A DNA stretch of 64,000 nucleotides from Hermatobates lingyangjiaoensis (taxonomy: Eukaryota > Arthropoda > Insecta > Hemiptera > Hermatobatidae), in contig JAPFBL010000574.1 in assembly GCA_026182355.1 (NCBI GenBank), forward strand, positions 1 to 64,000, given 5' to 3'. Position 1 is the stretch's first letter. Each line of letters begins with the position of its first letter. A model generated the notes under the pieces. It had not been told where the DNA came from and searched no databases. It worked only from the letters and a program-made list of their open reading frames with translations. A program made the position numbers and the translations under genes. Positions 28,233 through 41,049 of this stretch are shown piece by piece.

Positions 28233-28542
28233 GTTTGATTAAAAATTATGCCAATTTTAACAAAACATGTTTGATTGAAGGTCTGCTCCCAAAATACACA
28301 AATATATATAAATGATTAAACCACAATAAGAATGGGAAAACAAGACTAAGATCTTTCAACCGTAACAAGCGGTTTTCGTCAGAGTCAAAAACCCAACTGA
28401 GGGCTTTGACTCAGGAATTCAGTTGGGTTTTTGACTCTGACGAAGACCGCTTGTTACGGTTGAAAGATCTTAGTCTTGTTTTCCCATTCTTATTGTGGTT
28501 TAATCATTGATTGTTGTTTCACGTGTTTATGTGAAATCTTTT

Positions 28543-28602
<60 letters not shown>

Positions 28603-31600
28603 TAAAGAGATAACAAGATTTCATATTAACACGTGAAATAACAATCAATGATCAAACCACAATATGAAATGGGGAAAAATGACGAAAGGAAACCAAAGAG
28701 AAAGCAGTAAGCACGCATTATACTCACAATCTCATCCCTACCTTTAATTTTTCCGCCTTTTGTAAAAGTTTTTCTTTAAAAAAAAATACATTTTTTTTAC
28801 TTTTTTGACAAATTTTCCGCTTTTCAATCGACCACCCCCTGCTATTATATTACTTGGAAATTTAAAACATAATTTACCTGACTGGACTGAAGGAAAGGTT
28901 GCTAAGGTAACGAAAAAAATAAGGAAGACATTGAGGCACTGGGGAAAGCACTGCTTGAAAATGGTCCAATGAGGCGGACGAGTTTTAGATCTACCGGAGT
29001 CCTTCTTCTGGGAAGCACTGACAGCCTTCTGACTCATTAAATCGTTGTACTTATAGTACCTCTGCAAAAGTAAAGAGACAAAGTTCAAAAAAAAAAGAAA
29101 AAATATTATACATATTGGTGAAAATAACCAATGTTATTTGTTTTTGGTTATCATTGATGTTAAAAAAAAAAAATTGGTGAAACATCTGTATATAAACAGG
29201 AGTATTATTTCTTTACACCAAACATATTCAAGAAATCCATCTTTTATACTGGTTACAGCTATTTAAAAGTCAAATCAATTCAATAAACAATTAATGATTA
29301 ACAGAAGGTATCTTGATTGGTTACAGTAATTTATAAGTAAAAATAAAAATAAAAACAAAGAATAATGATTGAAGAAAAGCAAGTAGAGGCTGGTTTACTT
29401 ACATTGAGTGGTAGGCCGAAATAGGTGTCGAAACAAGTTGAGAGGACAAAAAGTGCAGTAATAAAATAATAGATTGCAGCAGTTCTTTGATTAGGCGATA
29501 TTGCCTTCGCCACAATACTTATTACAGACGTAAATGTCCCACTGATATTCTATAACCAAAAAGTAGTCATTTTCAAATTTTTTTTTTCATATTTAAAGCA
29601 CAGAGTGTTTAAGAAGTCGATATACAGTAAACGATATTTTTATTTGTCTTCAATACAATACAACTATTAATTATCTGATGTCAAATCAATTCAATAAGAA
29701 GAAAATTAAGATTTTCGATATGAAATTATTGAACACAAATACGATGATTATAATAATATAATACAGGTCGGCAATCAGTTATCCGGCATTATTTTTGCTG
29801 CTGTCCGTTTGAATCTGGTGCAGCTCTTTACGATATAAACAATCAATAATCAAACCACAATATGAAATGGGAAAACAGGACGAAGATCTTTCAACCATAA
29901 CAAGCGGTCTTCGTCAGGGTCAAAAAACCGACTCTGACGAAGACCGCTTGTTACGGTTGAAAGATCTTATTTTCCCATTTCATATGGTATTGTGGTTTGA
30001 TAATTGATTGTTATTTCACGTGTCAATGTCAATGAAGTGCATTTCAACATCAGGTGGTACAGTATCACACTTTCAGCTTTCGTTCTTCTTTTGCTGGTCA
30101 GATTATTTAAGTGTGATAAATACTAACAAAAAAACCTGAAGATCCCAGATGGGTGATGAATATCTCAGATCTGTTCTGAGAATTGCCCCAGGCTTCGATG
30201 TTATACTTAAAATTTGTGATCAACAACACTGTTCTCATTAAAAGAGTATGTTTATACTTCAATGACTTTTTTTTTGTTTTTGTCTAATACGTACTGTTAA
30301 CTAATGCTGTTTTTTATATTGTATCTTGAGCTGAAATGGCAAACCTGTCAGATTTTAAATCAATATGGCCCACCTGTCAAATTTTAAAGTTCATGGGGCC
30401 CGCGAGTCAAAATAATTGCCCACCCCTGCTCTAGATGGTCCCACCTGCTCCTTGGATATGGTATGTGTGATATGTTGAATACAATACATTTGTAAAGAGA
30501 AAACAATGTGTTCTATGGAAGCAACTGCCCTTCATAATATAAAGAAATAGGAAAGTTATAAGTCCAGCTTTTTTACTTACTGTGAATCGAAAAAAAAATG
30601 TTTAAAAGGAGACATATGAAATAAGGTAATAGTGTACAACTAGATCAAGTAATCTTGGGTTTAATTAGCGTGAAATTGAAGGTGTTGAACTCTCAAGTGA
30701 CTTTGTGAAGAAACGAGCAGAAAACAGGTAACGAAAAACTCGAATAAGGAGTGTTTTAAATTTGAAATGTGGTGGTTAGCTACTTTCTTTTGTGTATTCT
30801 ATGCTAATCACTAATCTATGAAAATTTATAATTCGTAACGCTCCTGGTTAAAAAGTTGCCAGATTATTGATTGCCGACATGTAAGAAAACATATTAACTT
30901 AAACTATTGCTTACCTACTCTTAAACACTCTGTACAAAAGATTATTATTTTCATACCGATCCAAGGACAACAGCTCCCGTGTATTTTGGAGGTAATTTTG
31001 CTGCCATTCCATATACTGTGTTCTGATAAATACCATTGGCCACTAAAATAAAAACCATTCATTTATTAAATTGTTACGATCTATAATAGAACACATTCAT
31101 TTCTTCAAAAACCGAAGTGCTGAATCAAAAATAAATTACTTTTCATAGCGAAGGAAATTTTATTAAATCTTCACCACAAGAAGTTTATTTTACAATGAGT
31201 TTCGAACACTTAGTACCCATCATCAGGTACATCTACAATATAAATACAAAAATGTATAAACAATTTTGAAGTTCATTTGTGAAGTTTGTGAACACAAAAA
31301 AATTTAACTTCAAAAATTTTTATACATTTTTGTGTTTATATAGTAGATGGAGCTGATGGTGAAATCTAGGTTAGGTTGGGTTAGATTGTCGTGGCAGTTC
31401 CACAAGGGAACACATGTACGTCTCGAGCATTGGGCCCTTTTTGATATCACACAATGAAAACATTGATTCTACAGTGGAAGTCCTAAATTTTGCCTAACTC
31501 AAGTGTATTTAGAGTAGGTATCTTTAACGAGTACCTGACATCGTACATGCTCGGGACCGACATACTCAGAATTTATTTACTTCCCGCATGAATAAAGCGA

Positions 31601-34600
31601 GGGTCAGGTGGGGGGGTCTAACGTTGGTTCTATCAGTTCAGAGATTAACCACTGAGCTAACCTGGTCCCTTATGAAGAACACTAAGTGTTCGAAATACGT
31701 TGTAAAATAAAATCCTTGTGGTGAAGACTAATTACTACTATCATCAGTAAATACCACACAATAACTGTTTGAACAGCTCCTGAGATAAATTACTTTATCT
31801 TCTTTATCAAGATGTTCATAGCAGTCATTCCCATGTTTACCTTTAATTTATTACATAATTGATTTAAATATCATTAATTTGTTATTTAATTTGATTAATA
31901 ATTGATTTGATTTAACATATGTGTATTACAAGCATTTTAGTCAAGAAAATAGGCTAAAATTATTTAACTAACAATCTAGTGATGCCCACATGAGTTTCCC
32001 ATTAGTGAATAGACAAAAGCTGCTACCTCTAATTAATTAACCTCCTAACTAATTAACAATGCATCAGTTAATTACCATTTCAAATCTCAACAGTAGTCTT
32101 TTTTGAAAGGCACTATGTCTTACTCACGTGATGCTGCCTAGTTATGGTATGTGACCATGTTTTTCAATGGAGCTGTTTGATAAATATCTGTAACTTCTAT
32201 TAATATAAATAAATATCACGTAAAGCCTGATACAAGGAAAAACTTGTTGAACTATCTGGACAGGAATTTTCTTCATTTTGAATATACCATGCGATTTATA
32301 AGTCTCCGTCTCTCAACATTGGTATACTATATATGTATATAGCAGGGGTTCTCTACAAGGGTCCATGGAATATTTCTGGAGGTTCATACGCTAAATATAA
32401 CAAATTGGAGGTTCATTATAATATTTTGGTGGTTCATGAAGAAAACCAGCTTACCATGGTATTTTATTTTTAAAACTTTAATTTGTACTGTAATTTTGGT
32501 TTAACGTGGAAAAAGCTAAGGTAGACAGACATTCAAACGAATTTAAATGTATTTTTTTAGATTTCAAAAAAATTCTATAAAATTGAAATTTTGATAATGC
32601 AGTATGAAAATCTTGCATTTTATTGTGAATACTAGACGACCCGTGACCTTTTGTGTCCACAAAAAACCTCCACAGAAAGCAGGTGAACAAACAAACAAAC
32701 TCAGGAACTTGAGATATATATATATAGATATGGAGAATATGCATGACGATATGCAAACTCGGTTTAGTAACCTACTCATGATGGTTATACTGACTTGGGT
32801 TTCAATTCCTTTCGAAGTTAATGTTGCCAATATAGACAACATATCTTTGCAAGAGCCTCTCATCGAATTACAAAGTAATGAAATTATGCGCGTAAAATTC
32901 AAAGATGGAAAGTCCAATGCATGGAAAACAAATGATGTTCCTAGAAAGTACTCTTTGCTCTGGGATAAAGCGCAGCTGTATGTTATTATTGATTTTCCAA
33001 CATCTTATCCTATTGAATCGGTATTTTAGTCGTATAGCTCAAATGTTATAAAAAGCTCGCAACAGATTTGATATTGTTGAAAAGAGGTGATCTTCGATTA
33101 TCATTAACACCGATGGAAACAGATATATGAAAACAGATATGCGTAACAGCATCGACCACAAGGACCTCATTGAATAAATATGTCTACCTCATGCTCTATT
33201 ATACATTTCACTTTAACTGTTTATCAACAGCTTTAACCAGCTTAAATAAATGCTACAGGAACTTCAATTACTCTGACTTCCATCAGCTTGACAATGAATG
33301 AAGAAGCTTTGGAATATTGCATTACAAGATATTGGTTAACTACGATTTTCATCTTATCATTATTGTTATAACTGTTGTAGAATACTTTATTTGCATTAAA
33401 TTAGTTTTCATTTAAAAGTAAAGTTTAACTATACTATTTCTTTGTATGTTATAACCCCAAAGCTTATATTAGTGAAAAATATAATATTGTTTCATGACCA
33501 ACAGTTTGAGAGAGTCTACCAGGATAAAAAAGAAAAGGGGTTGGTCCACGGTAAAAAAAAAAGGTTGAGAACCATTGGTATATAGTATATTTATATAATT
33601 CATTTATTAATTAAATACTGAAATACTGTGAGATTCATTAGTCTCCCTCTCTGAGCATCGATATACTATAGATATATAGTATACCAATGTTGAGAGACGG
33701 AGACTTATGAATCGCACGATATATTTAAAATGAAGAAAATTCCTATCCAGATTGTTCAATAAGTTTTTCCTCGTATAAGGTGAACGTGATATTTATTTAT
33801 ATTAATACAAGTTGCAGAGATTTATCAAACAGCTCCATTGAAAAACATGGTCACATGCCATAATTGGGCAGCATCACCTGAGTAAGATATAATTGCTTTT
33901 CAAAAAAGACTACTGTTAAGGATTTAAAAGGGTATTTAAACCATTTAAATTATTTAAAATTAATTTACAGATGAATTTTGTTTTTCGGAAATAAGTGAGA
34001 ATCGTAAGATTTTGGTTCTCTGATGTAGGACTCAGGATTAAAAAGGTTAAGGACCTCATTAATTGACTATAATATCATTATTAAAATCAAAAACTTCTTC
34101 AATTACATCAATCTGACGTGGAGGTATTCCCGTTACAAATGTGAAAACATACAATTCTTAATATTTTATGCAAGAATCAAAGTTCAAACCACAATAAGAA
34201 ATGAGACAAAAGACTACGGTATTTCTACCGTAACAAGTAGTCTTCGTCAGAGTCTAATCTCAGCTGGCAAGTAGAACGACAATGGTCATCGTAAGCCAAA
34301 AGAACTGTCCAGGTCAAGATGATGTATCAACCATTGCCAAAATAAATATTACATAATTAAACCATGAATAACTTACTATTAAGTAGAACGACAATGGCCA
34401 TCGTAAGCCAAAAGAACTGTCCAGGTCAAGATGATGTATCAACCATTGTCAAAATAAATATTTCATAATTAAACCATGAATAACTTACTATTAAGTAGAA
34501 CGACAATGGCCATCGTAAGCCAAAAGAACTGTCCAGGCCAAGATGATGTATCCACCATTGCCAAAATAACAGTAACTATGAAGCAAACCATTTCAACTAG

Positions 34601-37600
34601 AATACTCCAAACGATTCTCGTAGTCAACTTCCCGCTGAAAGAACAAAAATTTCATGGATTAATCAAACTATAAAATTTAGCCAATAGAACAATATTACAG
34701 ACTGCCTTTGGAATACTTCTTATTTAAGAACAATGTATTATGAAATGCTGACGACATTTCTGAATATCAGCTGACTCGTAATAGTTGAAAATTAGACAAA
34801 TTACAAGGCTAAAGTAATGCGTACAAATAAAGAAAATAATGAACTTACAGCAACTTTACAAGACCATCTACCTTTGGAACATTATAGTCCTTGTGTGAAA
34901 AAGTAGAATCAACTTAAAGGAGGGTATTCAGTGGGAAAAGGCCTACTACCTGCTCACGTGGTAGGGCAGAAACCAATGTTAACTGGTTGCTCATCCATGT
35001 CGCAGGAAATACCAAATATGCAAGGACGTTATGTTGAGTTTTAAACTACTTTTAAGAGTAATAAGCATTTAGAACTGATTTAACAACTTTATGTGTGATT
35101 AAAGCTAATAGTTTTCCTTTATTAAAGTATGAAAAGGATTATAAAACAAAACAATACATGAATAATATAAAAAAAATATGAGAAACACGAATAAAAACAG
35201 ATACTAGGACTCACATTTAATATTTCGACCCTTTTAAAGGTCGTCCTCAGTAAAGGAAGTTGAGTGACGAGAAGACAAAAGCTAACTGGACAGCTTCACA
35301 GAATATATACAGGTTGGCCACAACGAAAATGGAAAAAAGTAGTAGGAATAGCTGAAGAAAAAGAATAACAACGGGGAAAAAATAATAAAAAAAATAATAA
35401 TCAAAAAAGGAATCTATATATATATATATATAAAATTCAATTGAACATAAAATAAATAAATTAATAAAATAACAAATAATAAACAAATTAAAAAATTAAA
35501 TTTATAAACAATAAAATTTAAAAAAATAAGTAAAAAGCACCTCTGAATACTACTTAACGGTTCACGTTGATACTTGGATTCGAACGAGCTCCTAGGAGCT
35601 ATATATGGGCTTCTTCAGAAGCTCTTAAATTGACAGATCTAGTCTGGTGAGTGACTGTTTCAATATATACTAGAAAACATGCCCGTCATTGATGGGTACT
35701 TTTTCAAGAATTCAGAGATGATACTCCGAAATATCTTTAGAAATTACAGCATAGTATAAAATAGCATTATTAGTACAGTGTTAAGTAAATGCCTCTGTAT
35801 ACACCGGATAGGCTGTCTGTCCTTCAGGTTCAAGGAAGAACAAAGAGTTGGAACCTATGACTCTCGAGCAAGCGACATACAGTTGACCATGTGAGAAACA
35901 CTTGATCTCACTCACTTCAATTCCTGTGGTAGATAGAATTTCACCTTGCGACTTAGTTACTGTCATTGCGAAACAGACGCTGACGGGACATTGCAATCGT
36001 TTGAATGGAAACGGATAGTGGCTCGGAATCAATGGTATGCGTGGTATACACACAGACTCCCCAGTATGACACCCAGTCATGACGTCCACCTCTATGGCTT
36101 ATCTGTGGAGAGCACGAACTCAGAGTCGTGTCCCATTGCGAATTTTTGGGGCACTCAAGTTTCGTAACATGAAATTTCTTACTGCTACTAAATCACAGCA
36201 TGATTGGTGCCCCTAATTTAAGTTTATAATCATGAACACACACTCCAGGAACAGTCACAGAGTCAAGAAATTCAGTAGGGATAATGAACTGCTTCCTCAT
36301 CACTAATCACCACGTTTCCTTAGTAACTTGTAAGTTCATTCTTCGGCTTGATATAGCGTAAGAACTTATTTGTTGATTTTTCCTGCCTGTTCATTAGTAG
36401 GGGGTTGAAAATACCTCGTTCATAAATAAAGCCATTTATTCTGAATAGATAGTAGATCTTGAACTCTGAGAAACATCTTGTCAATAAGCTCTTGTTAGGA
36501 GCTTAAACGCAAATGAAATTAAAATCAACTAACAATACCTACTTGCTACACCTATACCTACAATACCTACAAGTTAAGAGTTCATAACTTCGTTTCTGCG
36601 TTCAATTTTCAATCCATTCAAAGCTTAAATTTTAAGTTAAAGATACACAAATATATTGTCAAAGTTTCAGGTTGCTATATCTTATCGTAGCTGAGTTTAC
36701 TTGTGACAAAATTTTGCGGACAAACCGACAGAAATTTGTCTAAGGGTGGATTCGATTTCTGTAATGTATCAAATCTAAAGATAACTTGAAATGAGTCAGT
36801 TCTAAGCAATTAACAGAGAACACCTTTCTTATATATATATATATTGATATACATCATGATTTGTGTTCTTGACCCAATATTTATATGATGTAATTTTTTT
36901 GCGGGTTGAGGTCCAATGATTTAAAACTAGTCCTTTTGCCGACGTTTCGACATATATTTATGTCACCTTCAGGGCTACAACATGATTGTTTTACAATTAG
37001 CACTACTATTACTACTATTTGGTAATTTATTACATTTCAATATGTACAGTAACAAAGAGGAATTTATTGATAAATCAGTTATTTCGACTATGGATTTTTT
37101 TTTATATATATATTTTATATATATAATATATATATATAAAAAAATCCATAGTCGAAATAACTGATTTATCAATAAATTCCTCTTTGTTACTTTACATATT
37201 GAAATGTAATAAATTACCAAATAGTAGTAATAGTAGTATATATATATAATATATATATAAAAAAAAATCCATAGTCGAAATAACTGATTTATCAATAAAT
37301 TCCTCTTTGTTACTGTACATATTGAAATGTAATAAATAACCAAAATAGTAGTAATAGTAGTGCTAATTGTAAAACAATTATGTTGTAGCCCTGAAGATGA
37401 CATAAATATATGTCGAAACGTCGGCAAAAGGACTAGTTTAAAATCATTGGACCTCAACCCTCAAAAAAAATTACATCATATATTGATATAGCTTATCAAC
37501 CACTGATCTTGGAATATTGGTTCTTAAGGATTAAGTCTAAAAAGTAATTACTTCAGATTACGCTGAAATAATAATAATAATAATAATAATAATATAATCG

Positions 37601-38287
37601 GTTGAAAAGGTGGGCCGTAAAAACATGATTTAAATCTGTTCGATTGTTTTCTCCGGGGATACCTCAAGTCAAAGGTACACAGTAATAGCTTTCAATCTAT
37701 TGAACAACTTAAAACAGGCATGGGCAACCTGCGGCCCACTTCGTGTTTTTGTGCAGCCCTCGGAGATTATCTGGAATTCTATCTAAATATTAAAAATTCT
37801 TTTGCTTTTTGCTTATTAACAAAAACTCATACAAACTTTTGGAAGTTTCTACTTACAACATTAGAAAGAGAGAGCTCTATAGCAATAAATGTTTTAATTT
37901 TTTTTCTTATATGACGAATTAATATTTTTGATATTGTGTTGTTATAATTGTTTACCACGGTTAAATAATGAGATGAATAATAATTTAATTAATAATATTA
38001 ATAATAATTTAACAATAAAAAGTTAAATGATCATTGACACATCAATATAGCGCACAGTATATATTTCTATATATATACACAATTAAAAGAAACGGTCCAG
38101 CGGACTTTTTTAAATAAAATAAATTCAAAACGAAGGAAACTCACAGAAAGACACAGACTGTTCAGTCACCGCCCTACCTTCCTGCGGGACTCTTCGCTCT
38201 TCACACCTCCTGATGACGACGATGGTCGAAATATCGATGTGAGTTATGTCTGTGTCTTTCTGTGTGTTTCCTTCGTTTTGAATTTTT

Positions 38288-38336
<49 letters not shown>

Positions 38337-41014
38337 CATTATACATATAAGCTGTATCTATCGACATACCTCAGAAATTACCATGCGGCCCGCGGTCTTT
38401 TGGAAATTATATAATGCGGCCCACAGTTCATAAAAGGTTGCCCATGCCTGACTTAAAAGATTTAATTCATCAAGAAATTACTGCCATTTCACATGAAATG
38501 GTCAGCCGAGTTATAGACAAGTTTCGTGAACAAATAACGGATCGGATCCTATTTGACTGATTTTTTTTGTTTGTTTCTTTACTTTATTTGGCTTTTATTA
38601 AAGCTATAAAAGTGTCAGATCATTTTACCTGATCTTGTATTTCTCAACAACAGTGAGAAAGCTGCACAACTACTCAGTAGCGAATACTTTATTCATCCCT
38701 GTTTCAGAGGTTCAACATAACAAAGTAAATACTGAATTATTCCGTACCCTATCTGTATGAAGACATTCAGCCAATTGAAAAGGAGATTTGGACCTTGGGC
38801 AGCAAATCCTAAATAAGGCATAAAATTAGCCGCATAGTCTGACTCCACCCCAGTGTAATTAGCGCCAAGTTTGTATTCAACAAAGTACTGAAATCATTCA
38901 ATGCAATTAACATTAATTAAGCAATTATTGATTAATTAATCGATCAGTAATTGTTAATTGAAGGAAATACTTACATTTTTTGCAGTAATAAACATATTCC
39001 AAGGCAACAAGGTACCAATTCCGTGAAGCAGTATTATCAGGTACACTATATTCAACCTGAAATGTAATATTCATTATACATAAATAAAACAAAGACGTTA
39101 TGTAGGATAAAATTCAAGGTTCTGAAATCAAAGCATATCTAAGGCTAACTATAAGAATCCGAATGTATTCATGGTTCATATATATATATAAGAAATGGGA
39201 AAACAAGACTAAGATCTTTCAACCGTAACAAGCGGTCTTCGTCAGAGTCAAAAACCCAACTCTTGAGTTGGGTTTTTGACTCTGACGAAGACCACTTGTT
39301 ACGGTTGAAAGATCTTAGTCTTGTTTTCCCATTTTTTATTGTGGTTTGATCTTTGATTGTTGTTTCACGTGTTTATGTGAAATCTTTATATATATACACG
39401 AGTTCGAGATTAACAAAGAGCAACACACAAAGTAGGGAAACACACTTACAGACTCAAATTTTCGGGTAATCCGTCTTCAGAGAAAAGAGAATGGGAGACC
39501 AAGCACGTTGTAGGCGCAACGGCAAGTAACCCGTTAAGTGACGGATTACCCGAAAATTTGAGTCTGTAAGTGTGTTTCCCTACTTTGTGTGTTGCTCTTT
39601 GTTAATCTCGAACTCGTATTGTGTCCAGTTTGGATCGTATTTCGTTTTATCAGTGAATATATATATACAACAAAACAAATTCAATATGGCCCGCTATGTT
39701 GATGAATATAGACTATTACTCCATATTGAATTTGTTGTTGTAAATATTATAGCCTTATCATGTTTTTGTAGCCCTGATGAAGATGTATAAATACATCGAA
39801 ACGTTGACGGAATAAGGAGAAGTTCATTACCAAGACCTAGCCCTTAAAATATATTTTAAGTATTATATATATATATGATCAAACCACAATAAGAAAATGG
39901 AAAAACAAGACTAAGATCTTTCAACCGTCACAAGCGGTCTTCGTCAGAGTCAAAAACCCAACTGATTATATATATATATATATATATATCAATGATCAAA
40001 CCACAATAAGAAATGGGAAAACAAGACTAAGATCTTTCAACCGTAACAAGCGGTCTTCGTCAGAGTCAAAAACCCAACTCTGACGAAGACCGCTTGTTAC
40101 GGTTAAAAGATCTTAGTCTTGTTTTCCCATTTCTTATTGTGGTTTGATCACTGATTGTTGTTTCACGTGTTTATGTGAAATCTTTATATATATATATATA
40201 TATCACGTTACTATTCGTGATAATGCTGAATAGGCTGGGTACGCGCTGTAATACCAAAACAAATTAAACACTGGCTCCGGGCTGGAGCCTATTTTAGACC
40301 AGCTGCTCTCCAGCCCTGGTAGACTCCTGTTCCGGCAGCGCCTTTCAAAGAATCAATACCCCAGCAATACCATTGGCTGATCGATATATTATAATATAGA
40401 TCAGGGATCTTCAAACCTTTTTTACATCGCGACCCTTTAGTGAGAACAAGAATAAAATTAACAACTAATAAAAAAGGGAAAATGAAAATAAATTTGATCA
40501 ATAGTAACTTTAATGAGATTGCTGTGCCGCATTAATAATAAATAAATTATTTATTTAATTTAGTCCTTTATTTTCTATTTGAAAATAAAGAATTTCAAAC
40601 ATTTCGTGATCCCCTTGGGGGGTCGCAACCCACCGGATGAAGAGCCTTGATATATAGATACAGTATTGAAAATTCTGAAGTAAGTCTCCATACAAATGAA
40701 GTTTTATTCAACAAACAAGAACAACGCGTTTCGAACAATTTGTGTTCATCATCAGGAAGACACCAAAGGTTGTGATGATGAAAGGTTGTTGGTCCAGTAA
40801 AAACAAATTTGGTGTCTTCCTGATGATGAACACAAAGTTTTCAAAACGCGTTGTTGTTGTTTGTTGTTGAATAAAAGTTCATTTGTGTGGAGACTTTTGT
40901 TTTGTTTGTTTATCCATTTTACATCAGAATGATGTAAATACCACAAAATTACGGATTGCACAACTAATGAGTGTTGAAAATCTTTCCTTACCAAGAAACA
41001 TCACTTGTTACAAA

Positions 41015-41049
<35 letters not shown>

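Larger units (their letters stand above)
28080..28700. mobile_element. AGAUCU-family hammerhead pair embedded in (TA)n tracts (ENT intron 8)
   Basis: TA tracts at about 28092-28140, 28188-28230 and 28551-28600 flank an inverted pair (28310-28510) of arms containing AATGGGAAAACAAGACTAAG. Another partial arm follows at 28640. Confidence 0.8.
29764..30881. mobile_element. hAT-like TIR element with nested insertions (ENT intron 6)
   Basis: The left end CAGGTCGGCAATCAGTTATC matches the inverse of the right end CATGTCGGCAATCAATAATC at about 17 of 20 bases. I saw no matching target duplication. Nested inside are an AGAUCU hammerhead pair (29840-30020) and a fragment at 30350-30432 ending TTGCCCACCCCTGCTCTAGA, a second hAT-type terminus. 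Confidence 0.65.
32089..33920. mobile_element. Foldback element with about 250-bp arms, split by a hAT transposon
   Basis: The left arm (32095-32335) contains AACATTGGTATACTATATAT; the right arm (33670-33910) is its inverse, starting ATAGTATACCAATGTTGAGA. Outer ends are AGTAGTCTTTTTTGAAAGGC and the inverse. The hAT element at 32343-33577 interrupts it. Confidence 0.8.
39190..39395. mobile_element. AGAUCU-family inverted hammerhead pair (ENT intron 2)
   Basis: Arms carry AATGGGAAAACAAGACTAAG and its inverse, joined by a CAACTCTTGAGTTG palindrome. TA tracts lie on both sides. Confidence 0.85.
39880..40205. mobile_element. One and a half AGAUCU-family pairs between (TA)n tracts
   Basis: A single minus arm (39880-39965) ends in a TA tract; a full inverted pair (39990-40185) follows and ends in another TA tract. 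Confidence 0.8.

Noticed and set aside
34476..34673. Plus-strand open frame
   Set aside because: It is the antisense of ENT exon 5, whose splice phases and protein match are decisive.
35946..36167. Plus-strand open frame
   Set aside because: It is the antisense of the Helitron helicase remnant.
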